A DNA stretch of 64,000 bases from Plotosus lineatus (taxonomy: Eukaryota; Chordata; Actinopteri; Siluriformes; Plotosidae), in NCBI GenBank assembly GCA_024760905.1, contig CM045729.1, forward strand, positions 81,162,550 through 81,226,549, given 5' to 3'. The notes under the pieces are model-generated. The model was not told where the DNA came from, ran no database searches, and worked only from the letters and a program-made list of their open reading frames with translations. The stretch's first letter is position 1. Each line of letters starts with the position of its first letter. The translations under genes were made by a program, and so were the position numbers. Shown in pieces: positions 11,301 through 23,109 of the stretch.

Positions 11301-12192
11301 CTCCAATGGCATACTAAATCCTTTAATTCTTTCTGTTATAGCAAGGTCAACTCCCAGAAATCAATTCTCATTCTGTTCCACGTTAATGTCATGAAGTATG
11401 TATATGATTATTGTTTTATTCGGAGGTCATCACTGATTTCTTCTGTTCGTGCAGAATCATCTGATCTCACATACTTGTGGGACTATCTGTCACGTGTGAT
11501 GTTCAAATTGCTGCCTGATTTGTGTCATGTTAATACGGTTTACCAGAAAAGTAGCAACAAAAGAGAAATTCCACATCTGTGAGCATGTGTGGGTTTATTC
11601 TTGCTTTTTTAATTTACAGAGTGAAAGTTTTTAACTAGGAAGAGTGAAACAATTGAATGAAAGAGAGAGAGGTGAGCTTTTGGAGAAAAGGTCTTGTGAT
11701 ATTGTCGTTTTGCTCAGAGATTTTTTATTTATTTATTTATTTATTTATTTTACGGACTATATTCTGTGCTGTAAATATGGAAGTGATGAACCCGTTCGAT
11801 AGATATATGCCTGATCCCCAGACCTCTGCTCTTCTGCTCCCACTGCATTGGTTATTCACATGTTCACAAGCTGTCAGTGTTGCACAGTGTGAGCCACATG
11901 CTCCAGAGTAGACCAGACTCTCACACTGAATCATCCTTCCGCCAGTGGGTGTGTTTACAGAGAGCGTCCACCGTCGCACCAACTCAAAAAGCCTGAGAAT
12001 CTCTCTTGTTTTTTTTTTAGCATAAAAAAATCAAAAGCATATAATAATCAATCCAGCTTTTCTTTTTTATATTATGTCAGATTGCGTTTAGGTATTTGTT
12101 TACATATTTGTATATTCTTCATGTGTGTTTGCAACCTGAAATGAATGTATCTCAGCATGGTCTGATTTAAAATCCGTCCCCATCTTCTTCAG
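11301..12192. other. CCDC138 intron, nothing recognised
   Basis: A TTTA repeat lies at about 11725-11750. The polypyrimidine tract and AG at 12191-12192 form the acceptor of the next exon. No other feature was recognised. Confidence 0.4.
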
Positions 12193-12331
12193 GTCATCTT
12201 CCTGCCTTCCTGGAAGCGTGTAGCACAGATCAGTTCTTCCGTAGTGCCGTTAGACTTCTTCGAAAGCCACAGCTCGACCTTGCCGTTGCTGAGAAGCTCA
12301 GCGTTCTTCTCCAGAAGCTATCCAGCATCAG
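12193..12331 (+). CDS. ccdc138: CCDC138-like gene, penultimate coding exon
   Basis: The acceptor ('catcttcttcag') ends at 12192 and a CAG/GT donor starts at 12332. The first two bases complete the split codon from the exon at 980-1156 (giving Cys). The exon then reads 45 codons open (HLPAFLEACSTDQFFR near the start, EKLSVLLQKLSSI at the end) and leaves two bases for the next exon. The phases fit both neighbours exactly, and that is the main evidence that the three pieces are one gene. The peptide is alpha-helical and leucine-rich. Family assignment is from remembered similarity to the CCDC138 C-terminal region plus synteny with EDAR. The donor GTCTGA is a weak match to consensus. Confidence 0.72.
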
Positions 12332-14262
12332 GTCTGAAACGAACTCCTCACTTTATCATCGTCATCATCATTGCTTTAGTTCTTGGTGGAAAAATACAAG
12401 GCTGAACAGAAACGTGAAGTCAGCTATATTTCAGCAAGGCAGAAATATAAATAAAGCTCAAAACAGGAAACTTCAGGCTCATCTTCCATTTTCATCTCAG
12501 ATGAGAGTCCCGGTGCGGTGGAAATTGTTCATAAATTTACTTTGAGTTGTAAAATGATGGTGTAGCATAGGTCAGTGCAACACAGTGCAGGTTTCCTCTT
12601 GAGTTACATCATTATGTCTGATTTCCTGGGCTTCATCCTTGCCAGGCTGACGTGCAGATAGAAAAACAACCCAAGTTCGTTGGCTAGGCTAAATGACCTC
12701 ATTAATCCTCATTAGGGAAGATTGGGGTGAGGGCGGAAACCCTCTGGAGGAAAGGGAAATTCTGTTGACTCACCAGATGTGAAAATTGGGTTGAAAGTGT
12801 GAGACATGGCTGTGTGACGAAGCGGAGTCACCAGCAGCACCCTGAACTGGGTCATTTTGCTCTAACTGGTGTCACAACATGCCTTATTCTGCAATCTGCT
12901 AGCGATTACAAACCCGATAGTGTTTATTATTAACGTGATATTTCTCAATCCGTTTATAATGATGATCACGATTGATGCTGAGGCACGTCTGCGAGGTCTG
13001 TGTTGACGTGTACCACAACAGCTATAAGCTCGGAAGCTGGAGACTCCCTTCTTAAATGTTAAATAAATGCTTTTACAGTCCTGCACCACTCGAATCAGAA
13101 TTAAACATCAACAATTTCCTAAGTGTACAAAAAAACGATAGGTAAGATAAGACGATAAGATGTCTGTGTACGCTTTTTAATATTATAAAAATGTCGATCA
13201 ACAATAATACATGCACTTGTGATTTATTTATTTATTTTTTTGTGCGTGAACGTTTGAAACCCTCAATGCGCGATTCACCAGCCTCCTAAGAGCGGTACAC
13301 GCACAACAACAACATCATTTGATTCGCTCTGCTTGACATAACACCAGTGTTCACGCTTAAAGTTTTTAAAGTTTAAGGCTACGCAAGGGCGTAGGCTGGG
13401 GGCGTGTACAAGGTGGACGTGCCCCAACCCCCCCCCCCCCACACACACACACACACACCCACAGCAGGAGTTGAGTTCTGCTGGACAAGAAATTGTGTAT
13501 TCATAATCTTATAAACTTAATGACTATTATTGAAGAGAAAGTCAGAGATAAGTTCCGCATGACTAGAGTCAGGAAGTAAACCGCAAGTTAACGGGCACTG
13601 CGCATGTGCACGCCCGAGCTGACCAATCAACAAACATAATATCAATAAGCAATAATAGCTGAACACTGTCAATCAAACAAAGTGTGAGTGTGAGAATAAA
13701 GCACAGTTTGTTAGTACCGCCTCCGGCTCCTGCACATGTGTTAGAACACAAACATTGACGCACAGAGAATGAATGGCTCAAATAATCATAATCCATCCAG
13801 CCTGTATCTGCAGCCTAATGCTCAGTACTTTTATTAAATTAATAGTATGTTTTTGTGCTGTAAATATGTATTAATATTTGTTTGTGCCTTTGAATAGATA
13901 AATAACTTAAGCTCAATTTGTAAATGTATTTAGCACATGTACTTGCAGATGTAGTTTGAAATATATTTGAGAATGTTTTTGGTTGAACTATATTTGATTC
14001 ATCTTCTGAGAGTAATAGATGAATCGTCTTCTGCTGAAAAACTGTGTGTTGTTGGCGTGAGATTCCATGTTGTTTATATCATATAATATGCTGTGATATG
14101 CATGCACTATATTTTATGTGGTACTTTGTACCAACCCAGTGATGTCAAAAAAGAGTACTCTCTGTACGCTTGGGAAAATGTTGAACTGCTCCTAAATGTG
14201 TTCCGCTCTCACATGTAAATATGAAGTGCCGCTGACTGTCGTCGACATGTTTTCTAGTTAAT
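12332..14262. other. CCDC138 last intron, first part, mostly unassigned
   Basis: Contains a C-run/CA repeat at about 13427-13458 and a TTTA-rich stretch near 13224. No convincing exon or transposon was recognised, although 13240-13445 looks like part of an interspersed repeat ('gcaagggcgtaggctggggg'). Confidence 0.35.
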
Positions 14263-14265
14263 CTC

Positions 14266-15627
14266 CGGTCACACAGCATTCCATGTCTAAATCACATACG
14301 AAAAGTTCTGAAAATCTGGTGGACATGGTAGTAAGTGATAACTTTTGGTCAATTTTGGCTTGGCCGTGCGTTGTACGTGCTTCTTACGTGGCAAGGCTGT
14401 CGGCGGCTGTTCCACTGCTAAAACACTGCCTAAGCACGGCTAACCACGTCCAGCAACATGTAAGGCAACTTAGGCAAAACGCGTGTTTGAATGTGGGGGG
14501 GATTGGGGGGAACCTGCAAGTTACCACGGCTAATCATGGTCTCATCACGTCTGTATCACTGCCGATCACGTCTTGAGAGCGGACGTAAAATGGGCACTCC
14601 ACTGCCATAGCGCTGCCCTAGCACTGCCTCATCGCAGGAGGCATCCTCATAAAGTTCTGAAAGGCTCTTGGATCTTCATTATGCAGCTCATCTGGAATTC
14701 CAATCATTCAAGGAATCAAATTAAAGTTGAGTTTGTCAGGCAGGGAATGCACTTTGAATTCACGTCTTCTGGGCGTGGCCCGCAGCGTGCTCGCGCGACA
14801 GAAAGAGAGAGAGAGAGAAGGAATAACACTTTAGTTTCTAGTTTAGTTTTTTTAAGTTGTTTTAATTCATGAGACGGTCATAAAGCCCCAGCTTAGGTCT
14901 CCTCCCAATCCAGTCACGACCCCAGATGTTCCGTACCACCCCCCCCCCCTTCTTCTTCTTCTTCTTCTATATATGTTGGACCTGTATCAGTTGCTTCTGT
15001 TGGTGTTGGAGCATGAAGATGAGGACATCACGGCATTGAGGGTTCATGTTCACCCCTTGACATCTAGACTGCAAGTGCCGAGGTCTCAGAAAATGACGGT
15101 ATTTTATATGCTGTGAATCAGAAGTGATTAGGCAGTGATCAGTCGTATTTAGAACGTGATCAGGACGTTGTTTAATGGGTTTAGGTTGTGCTATGTACGT
15201 GCTAAGTACATGGAAAAATCCATTTGTCAGTGATAGGCCACTATTTCTTGTGATACCAACGTGGAACACCCGCCCAATGGCCGTGCTCTGACCGTGACAG
15301 ACCCCTAAACTTTTGCGTCTTATCATGTCTCCCCAAGTTTTTATCACTGCCAGAACACAGATTATTACGTGTGTTTCACGTGTGTTGCACGTCTTTGGCA
15401 CGTCTTTACCACGTGGTTGTCCGCGGTCTAAAATTTTGAGCAGTTCAAAACTGTTTTCCACATCCAGCGCCGTTCAAATTTTTCCCCACGTCCTGCCACG
15501 TCTATAAATCAACTGTAGCATGTCTTAAACTCGACATCAACACGAACAACACCGTCTGCTTCATGGGAAACCATTTTTGAACGGGTTTTGGCCGTGATTA
15601 AGCTGTAAAACGTTGTGTGACCGACCC
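14266..15627. mobile_element. Candidate non-autonomous DNA transposon with CACGT-rich subterminal repeats
   Basis: The left end reads GGTCACACAGCATTCC and the right end, reverse-complemented, reads GGTCACACAACGTTTTAC, giving short terminal inverted repeats about 1.36 kb apart. Both arms are packed with CACGT/ACGTC motifs and related words (15330-15500 on the right, 14360-14590 on the left). That is a common architecture of transposase-binding subterminal repeats. No transposase is encoded. The middle (about 14690-14960) carries a segment shared with 39125-39250, perhaps an insertion, and ends in C-run/TTC repeats. No clear target duplication was found, so superfamily is unassigned. Confidence 0.45.
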
Positions 15628-15734
15628 ATTAGAATAATTGCACAAAAACCACTCAATGGGGTTATTTCTAATTTGTGCCTGCAAGTTTTCTGCACGATGC
15701 AGATGCACTGAAAAACTTTTCATGACATTCTGTA

Positions 15735-18700
15735 AATCTTCTTCTTCTTCTTTTACTTTCGGCTGCTCCCTTCAGGGGTCGCCACAGCAAATCATCCGCC
15801 TCCACCTCACCCTGTCCTCCGCATCTTCTTTTCTGACTCCAACGACCTTCATGTCTTCCTTCACCACATCCAAAAATCTCTTCTTTGGTCTTCCTCGAGG
15901 CCTTCTGCCTGGTAGTTCCAACCTCAGCATCCTACTGCCAATATACTCACTATCCCTCCTCTGTACATGTCCAAACCATCTCAATCTAGCCTCTCTGACT
16001 TTGTCTCCAAAACATCTTACGTGGGCTGTCCCTCTGATATACTCATTTCTGATCCTATCCATCCTCGTTACTCCCAGAGAGAACCTCAACATTTTCATCT
16101 CCGCTACCTCCAGCTCTGCCTCCTGCCTTTTCCTCAGCGCCACTGTTTCTAATCCATACAACATCGCTGGCCTCACCACCGTCTTGTACACTTTTCTCTT
16201 CATTATTGCTGACACTCTCTTATCGCACATCACACCGGACACTTTTCTCCAACCATTCCAGCCTGCCTGCACACGTTTCTTCACCTCTTTTCCACACTCT
16301 CCATTGCTCTGGATTGTTGAGCCTAAGTACTTAAAATCCTCCACCTTCGTTATCTCTGCTCCCTGTAACATCACCGTTCCTCCTGGGTCCTTCTCATTCA
16401 CACACATGTATTCTGATTTTCTGAGGCTAACCTTCATTCCTCTCCTTTCCAAGGCATACCTCCACCTCTCTAGATTTTCCTCCACTTGTTCTCTGCTCTC
16501 ACTACAGATCACGATGTCATCTGCAAACATCATAGTCCATGGAGATTCTTGTCTCACCTCATCTGTCAGACTGTCCATTCCCATAGCAAACAAGAAGGGG
16601 CTCAGAGCTGACCCTTGATGCAGTCACACCGACAGCACACCTCACCGCTGTCTTACATCTCTCATACATGTCCTGCACCACTCTAACATACTTCTCTGCC
16701 ACTCCAGACTTCTTCATGCAATACCACAGTTGTTCTCTTGGCACCCTGTCATATGCTTTTTCCAGATCCACAAAGGCACAATGTAGCTCCCTCTAACCTT
16801 CTCTGTACTTCTCTATTAACATCCTCAAAGCAAACATTGCATCTGTAGTGCTCTTTCTTGGCATGAAACCAAACTGTTGTTCACAAATGCTGACCTCTGC
16901 CCTTAGTCTAGCTTCCACTATTCTTTCCCATAACTTCATCGTATGGCTCATCAACTTTATCCTTCTGTAGTTGCTGCAACTCTGCACGTCTCCCTTGTTC
17001 TTAAAAATGGGCACCAGCACACTTCTCCTCCGGCATCTGCTCACTTTCTAAGACCTTGTTGAATGTTCTTGTCAGAAAATCTACTGCTACCTCTCCTAGA
17101 CACTTCCATACCTCCACAGGTATATCATCAGGACCAACTGCCTTTCCATTCTTCATCCTCTTCAATGCCCTTCTCATTTCACCCTTGCTGATCTTTGCTA
17201 CATCCTGCTCCTCAATGGTCACCTCTTCTACTCTTTTTCTCTCTCTCATTTTCCTCATTCATCAGCTCTTCAAAATACTCTTTCCATCTTCCCAGCACAC
17301 TTCTGTCATCAGTCAATACATTTCCCTCTTTGTCCTTTATCAATCTAACTTGCTGCACGTCCTTCCCATCTCTATTTCTCTGCTGTGCCAACCTGTATAG
17401 ATCATTTTCTCCCTCTTTACTATCCAACCTATCATACAAGTCATCATACGCCCTCTGTTTGGCCTTAGCCACTGCTACTTTCGCCTTACGCTGTGTCTCC
17501 CTGTACTCCTGTTTACTCTCTTCGGTCCTCTCAATGTCCCACTTCTTCTTAGCTAACCTCTTCCTTTGTACACACTCCTGCACTTCCTCATTCCACCACC
17601 AAGTCTCCTTATCTACTTTCCTTCCAGAGGACACACCAAGTACTCTCCTACCTGTGTCCCTGATCACATTTGCTGTGGTTGTCCAGTCATTTGGAAGCAC
17701 TTCCTGGCCACCCAAAGCCTGTTTCAACTCCTCCTTGAAGACAACACGACACTCTTCCTTTTTCAGCTTCCACCACTTTGTCTTCTCCTCTGCCTTTGCC
17801 TTTTTCACCTTTCTCACCATCAGAGTCATCCTGCACACCACCATCCTATGCTGTTTGGCAACACTCTCACCCACTACTACTTTGCAGTCACTGACTTCCT
17901 TCAAATTACATCGCCTACACAAGATGTAGTCTACCTGTGTGCTCCTACCTCCGCTTTTATAAGTCACCCTATGCTCCTGGCTCTTCTGGAAGAAAGTATT
18001 CACCACAGCCATTTACATCCTTTTTGCAAAATCTATCAACATCTGTCCTTCTGCGTTCCTGTCCTGGATACCAAACCTGCCCATCACTTCCTCGTTCCCT
18101 CTGTTGCCTGTACCAACATGTCCATTGAAGTCTGCACCAATGACCACTCTTTCACCTCTGGGGGTACTCTGCATCACTTCATCTATGTCACTCCAGAATC
18201 TCTCCTTCTCTTTTAGCTCACATCCTGCCTGTGGGGCATAAGCACTAACAACATTGAGCATTACACCTTCGATTTCTAACTTGAGACTCATCACTCTGTC
18301 TGACACTCTTTTCACTTTTAGAACATTCCTGACAAACTCCTCCTTCAAGATGACTCCTACTCCATTTCTCTTCCCATCCACACCGTGATAAAATAGCTTA
18401 AACCCTGCTCCTAAGCTTTTAGCTTTGCTACCTTTCCACCTGGTCTCCTGAACACACAGTATGTCCACCTTCCTCCTCTGCATCATGTCAGCCAGCTCTC
18501 TACCTTTTCTTTGCATAGTTCCAACATTCAAAGTCCCTACTCTCAGTCCTAGACTGGTGCCTTTCCTCTTCTCTCTCTGCCTACGGACACGCCTCCCACC
18601 TCTCCTTCTTCGACGTCTTCGACCAACAGTAGTCCAATTTCCATCAGCACCCTGTTGATTGACAGCACTGATGGCGGTCGTTGTTAACTCGGGCCTCGAC

Positions 18701-18870
18701 CGATCCGGTATGGGGGTAATACTTCTGATTTGCATCATAGATATTTGGCATTGGTTTTACGTCGGATGCCCTTCCTGACACAACCCTCTGCATTTCTCCG
18801 GGCTTGGGACCGGCATGAGGGGGAGAGACACTGGTTAGTGCCCCCCACCTCATGGCTGCATTTAAATCTG
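15735..18870 (-). mobile_element. RTE-clade LINE, near full length (copy 2)
   Basis: This is the most complete RTE element in the window. On the - strand it runs from a 5' leader ('catgccggtcccaagcccgg') to a 3' end 'cccctgaagggagcagccga' plus a (AAG)n tail at 15735-15750. Endonuclease occupies 18738-18013, with motifs CVQETRW and VVIGADFNGHVG. The frame continues as 18012-17212 after one in-frame TAA at 18015-18013. RT and the C-terminal part follow with frameshifts (17258-17001, 17044-16793, 16771-16559, 16593-15772). LEKAYDRVP and FADDIVIC are intact, as is the C-terminal WFGHVQRR...LPGRRPRGRP block. The family encodes one polyprotein with AP-endonuclease and reverse transcriptase, which acts by target-primed reverse transcription. 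It lies in the CCDC138 intron, antisense to the gene, and is defective by a few lesions only. Confidence 0.93.
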
Positions 18871-19109
18871 TAAGTAAATCTGGTTAGTAAAATAAAAATG
18901 GGGAAAGGTGTTTTAAAATCACCGTAATGATGATTCTGCAACTACTGCTGCTCAGGATTTGTTCAAATCAACATGTTCAAGTCTGATATGAGTGGTGCAG
19001 GACTGGAAAAGCATTCATTTAACAATGTTTAAAATAACAGCAGTGTATTTAAAAAAGTGAATAAAGCTCAAAATCCTTATAATAACGTTAATTTCCATAC
19101 ACACAAATA

Positions 19110-21305
19110 CAGTGGGGCCAATAAGTATTGGACAATGTAAAAATGTGCAAGTTCACCCATTTCAAAAGATAAGAGAGGTTTGTAATTTTCATCATAGGTA
19201 CACATCAAGCTTGACAGACAGAATGTAAAAAAAAATCCAGGAAATCACATTGTATGATTTTTAAACAATTTATTTATGAAAATGTGAGGCCAATAAGTAT
19301 TGGGCAGCTAGAAAACAAACATTATTTCGGCCCCCGCTTGTCAACAGTATGAATGACACCTGTTTGGACTGATTAGATGCATAAGAGACACCTTCAAACA
19401 ATGTACAGGTTCTTCTCAAAAAATTAGCATATTCTGATAAAAGTTCATTATTTTCTGTAATGTATTGATAAACATTAGACTTTCATATATTTTAGATTCA
19501 TTACACACAACTGAAGTAGTTCAAGCCTTTTATTGTTTTAATATTGATAATTTTGGCAAAAAAAGTAAAGAAAAAACAAAAATCCCTATCTCAAAAAATT
19601 AGCATATTTCATCCAACCAATAAAAAAGTGTTTTTAATACAAAAAAAAGTCAATCTTCAAATAATTATGTTCAGTTATGCGCTCAATACTTGGTCGGGAG
19701 TCCCTTTGCAGAAATTACTGCTTCAATGCGGCATGGCATGGAGGCAATCAGCCTGTGGCACTGCTGAGGTGTTATGGAGGCCCAGGATGCTTCGATAGCG
19801 GCCTTAAGCTCATCCACAGTGTTGGGTCTGGTGTCTCTCAACTTTCTCTTCACAATATCCCACAGATTCTCTATGGGCTTCATGGAGCATTGGCAGGCCA
19901 ATTGAGAACAATAATACCACGGTCAGCAAATCATTTACCAGTGGTTTTGGCACTGTGAGCAGGTGCCAGGTCGTGCTGAAAAAGGAAATCTTCATCTCCA
20001 TAAAGCTTTTCAGCAGATGGAAGCATGAAGTGCTCCAAAATCTCCTGATAGCTAGCTGCATTGATCCTGCCCTTGATAAAACACAGTGGACCAACACCAG
20101 CAGCTGACATGGCACCCCAGACCATCACTGACTGTGGGTACTTGACACTGGACTTCAGGAATTTCCTTCTGCCCAGATTCCTCCAGACTCTGGCACCTTG
20201 ATTTCCGAATGACATGCACAATTTGCTTTCATCCGAAAAAAGTACTTTGGACCACTGAGCAACAGTCCAGTGCTGCTTCTCTGTAGCCCAGGTCAGGTGC
20301 TTCTGCCGCTGTTTCTGGTTCAAAAGTGTCTTGACCTGGGGAATGCGGCACCTGTAGCCCATTTCCTGCACACGCCTGTGCACGGTGGCTCTGGATGGTT
20401 CTACTCCAGACTCATTCCACTGCTTCCACAGGTCCCTCAAGGTCTGGAATCGGCCCTTCTTTCACTTTTTCCTTCCCACAGACGTCCCACTGAGGTGCCT
20501 TGATACAGCACTCTGGGAACAGCCTATTCACTCAGAGATTTCTTTCTGTGTCTTACCCTCTTGCTTGAGGGTGTCAATGATGGCCTCCTTGACAGCAGTC
20601 AGGTCGGCAGTCTTACCCATGATTGTGGCTTTGAGTAATGAACCAGGCTGGGAGTTTTTAAAAGCCTCAGGAATCTTTTGCAGGTGTTTAGAGTTAATTG
20701 GTTGATTCAGATGATTAGGTTAATAGCTCGTTTAGAGTACCTTTTCATCATATGCTACTTTTTTGAGATAGGAATTTTGGGTTTTCATGAGCTGTATGCC
20801 GAAATCATCAGTATTAAAACAATAAAAGACCTGAAATATTTCAGTTGGTGTGCAATGAATCTAAAATATATGAAAGTTTAATTTTTATCAGTACATTACA
20901 GAAAATCATGAACTTTATCACAATATGCTAATTTTTTTGAGAAGGACCTGTATAAGAGACCTGTGGAGGGAGTTAAAACTTCGAGTTGCCAAGCGACAGG
21001 CCTCAAACATCACAGCTCTAGAGAAGATAAGTGCAGAGGAGTGGGCCAAAATACCAACTAAAGTGTGTGTGGACCTGGTCAAGAACTTCAGGAACCGTTT
21101 GACCTCTGTCATTTCCATCCAAGGCTACATTACAAAGTATTAAAAGTAACTTTTACTGGCTGCCCTATACTTATTGGCCTCCCATTTTCAAAATAAATTG
21201 TTTAAAAATAATACAATGTGATTTACGAAATTTTTATTTACGTCTATTATATAATTACGTATATTTTATTTATGTCTCTCAAGCTTGATGTGTGTGTACC
21301 TTACT
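19110..21305 (+). mobile_element. Tc1/mariner element A, internally deleted and interrupted
   Basis: The left end reads TACAGTGGGGCCAATAAGTA. Internal inverted arms include 'ccaggaaatcacattgtatg' on the left and the matching 'aatacaatgtgatttacgaa' at about 21210. A second inner match is 'tacacatcaagcttgacag' against 'ctcaagcttgatgtgtgtgt' at 21278. A 3' transposase remnant on the + strand (20953-21143) encodes 'AEEWAKIPTKVCVDL' and 'RLTSVISIQGYITKY', typical of a Tc1 C-terminus. The element is interrupted by the 1.5-kb Tc1 element at 19406-20950 and lacks most of its transposase. Confidence 0.75.
19406..20950 (-). mobile_element. Tc1-like element B1, nested, with TA target duplication
   Basis: This is an element of about 1.55 kb with terminal inverted repeats of roughly 100 bp. 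The left begins CAGGTTCTTCTCAAAAAATT and the right, reverse-complemented, begins CAGGTCCTTCTCAAAAAAAT. It is flanked by TA at 19404-19405 and 20951-20952, the target of this superfamily. The transposase is on the - strand. It shows an N-terminal 'KTADLTAVKEAIIDTLKQEG'-like paired HTH region (about 20620-20560), the first catalytic Asp in FSDESKLCMS, the second in HDLAPAHSAK, and the Glu of SPDLKPIENLWD implied by the related copy. Frames 20440-19931 and 19901-19683 are offset and a short block is missing, so it is inactive. The right junction falls inside element A. Confidence 0.88.
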
Positions 21306-21559
21306 TGACTATTAAAAAAATGATTTCTTCTCTACAAACTCAAACATTCAGTGTATAAACTGAAAAATGTTTTTGTTTTCCTTTCAATCTCTGAACTAAT
21401 ATTTATTTGTGTAAACACTGATTCAGAGTTCTGCTGTACATCTGTGTTACGCGTGGAGTTGATCAACTTTTGTTACCTGTGAGCAGGTTTTCCAGCTCAG
21501 GATAATTCGACTACATTACACAGATCTTCTGAATTTCCTGGTTTTCTTTCAGAAGCTGC

Positions 21560-22420
21560 ATTTTTTTTTTACGTCAATCTTGTTGATCTGGAACTGACAT
21601 GTTTCCCGTTTACTGGTGTGTTTGGGGTTATTGTCTTGTTGGAACCTATTTCAGGGGCATTTCCTCTTCAGCATAAGGCAGCATGACCTCTTCAAGTGTT
21701 CTGATGGATTCAAACTGATCCATGATCCCTGGGATGTGATAAATAGGCCCAACATCATAGTATGAGAAACATCCCCATATCATGATGCCTCCGCCACCGT
21801 GCTTCACTGTCCTCACAGCGGACTGTGGCTTCAATTTAGTGTTTGGGGCTCGTCTGACAAACTGTCTCCAGCCACTAGACCCATAAAGAACAATCTTACT
21901 TTCATCAGTCCTCACAATGTTGCTCCATTTCTCTTTATTCCAGTCAATGTGCTCTTTGATGAATTGGAACCTCTTCAGCACGTCTTTTTCCAGCAGTGGG
22001 ATGTTGCGGGGCTTCTTGTCGAATAATTCAACTTTACATAGGCGTTTTCTAATTGTAACAGGACTCCCAGGTAACTTTAGACCTCTGATCTTCGTGGAGC
22101 TGATTAGTGGCTGAGTCCTCACCATTTTGATTCTTTTTCATCCATTCGAATGGTAGTTTTTTTTTTCCACGTCTTTCAGGTTTTGTTGCCATTTTAAATA
22201 GTTTTGATCATTTTATCTGAGCAGCCTCTGTTTTTCTACTCTTCTTCATGGTTCCCCTCCAATCAGCTTTTTAGTCAAGGTCAACTATTCTTCTGAACAA
22301 TGTCTGGAATGACCCATTTTCCTCAGAATTTGAGAGAAATGGGTATATCCAACAGGTACATTTCCCGCTTTCCTTCCTGAAATAAGGACGATGATTGCCT
22401 CCTGTTTTTTAAAGAATGAA
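21560..22420 (-). mobile_element. Tc1-like transposase fragment, a different family
   Basis: The - strand frame 22125-21646 reads '[15 protein letters not shown]', then '[16 protein letters not shown]' with the first catalytic Asp. It continues with FVRRAPNT, the Tc1 signature [18 protein letters not shown], and '[16 protein letters not shown]'. The second catalytic Asp and the Glu are downstream and decayed. The N-terminal region continues upstream to about 22420. It lacks recognisable inverted ends. It sits just upstream of the last CCDC138 exon. Confidence 0.8.
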
Positions 22421-22696
22421 TGATGTCACTGATTACACTGCACACTGATATTACTTTGAACATGCCCCTTTCAATTAGTGATTAAATTCCACAGAATCAG
22501 CAGCATGTGGGTCAAGACTGTTGGTTCTATTGGATTCTGTTACTCTACTACACCTGATAGTAAATTATTTACCGTGTAGAAACATCATTTCCACCAAAAA
22601 CACTGATTGATCAGGTTAGTGACATGTGAGTGAGATTATTTTGAACACATTTCTATATCCATATATACATATAAAATGTGTATGTGTGTGTTGCAG

Positions 22697-22844
22697 AAAG
22701 AACCGGCGTCTGTTTGAAGCATCCTCGTTACACCTGCTGCTCCAGGAAACACAGTACTCAGCGGATCCATCTAGAGCCTTCCTCAACGTCAACTTTAACT
22801 CCATCCTGTTTAATCTGGGACAGTTTAATCTGACTTGTTCCTGA
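22697..22844 (+). CDS. ccdc138: CCDC138-like gene, terminal coding exon
   Basis: The acceptor TTGCAG ends at 22696. The first base completes the codon begun at 12330-12331 (Arg), and the frame reads on to a TGA at 22842-22844. The peptide contains 'NRRLFEASSLHLLLQETQ' and then AFLNVNFNSILFNLG shortly before the stop. I recall the same FLxxNxNSxLFNLG ending for vertebrate CCDC138. The three exons in this window together encode the last 153 residues. A poly-T run at about 22911-22944 and an AATAAA at 23103 follow. No deviation suggests a pseudogene. Confidence 0.75.
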
Positions 22845-22908
22845 CATGCCCAACATCTGCACAGATATGACTAGTGTTATTACGAGTAATTTATCAATGA
22901 GCATTACC

Positions 22909-22910
<2 letters not shown>

Positions 22911-22944
<34 letters not shown>
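22911..22944. repeat. poly-T tract in the CCDC138 3' region
   Basis: About 34 consecutive T lie roughly 70 bp downstream of the CCDC138 stop codon, in the presumed 3' UTR. Confidence 0.9.
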
Positions 22945-23102
22945 CTTTAAATCTGAAAACAGCAAAAATGTATCTTTTTACATCTGCATTGCAGCTCTGA
23001 ATGTTTACTTGGCGGAATGCCGTGTTTACTGTGCATGTGCCATGTTGATGGGAGTGTTTGTATTTCTATCTGAATAGAGAAAACAGTGCTGTTTAAATTT
23101 CG

Positions 23103-23108
23103 AATAAA
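23103..23108 (+). terminator. Candidate CCDC138 polyadenylation signal
   Basis: This is an AATAAA hexamer 259 bp after the stop codon. Other AATAAA matches occur at about 23298 and 23707. This is the nearest one, but use cannot be decided without transcript data. Confidence 0.35.
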
Positions 23109-23109
23109 T

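Noticed and set aside
15638..16618. 326-codon + strand open frame opposite RTE copy 2
   Set aside because: It is the antisense shadow of the RTE reverse transcriptase. The same shadow appears opposite other RTE copies.
18013..18738. Annotating the RTE endonuclease frame as a host gene (such frames are often named craniofacial development protein 2-like)
   Set aside because: The frame continues into a reverse transcriptase and is bounded by LINE ends, and several decayed copies occur in this window.
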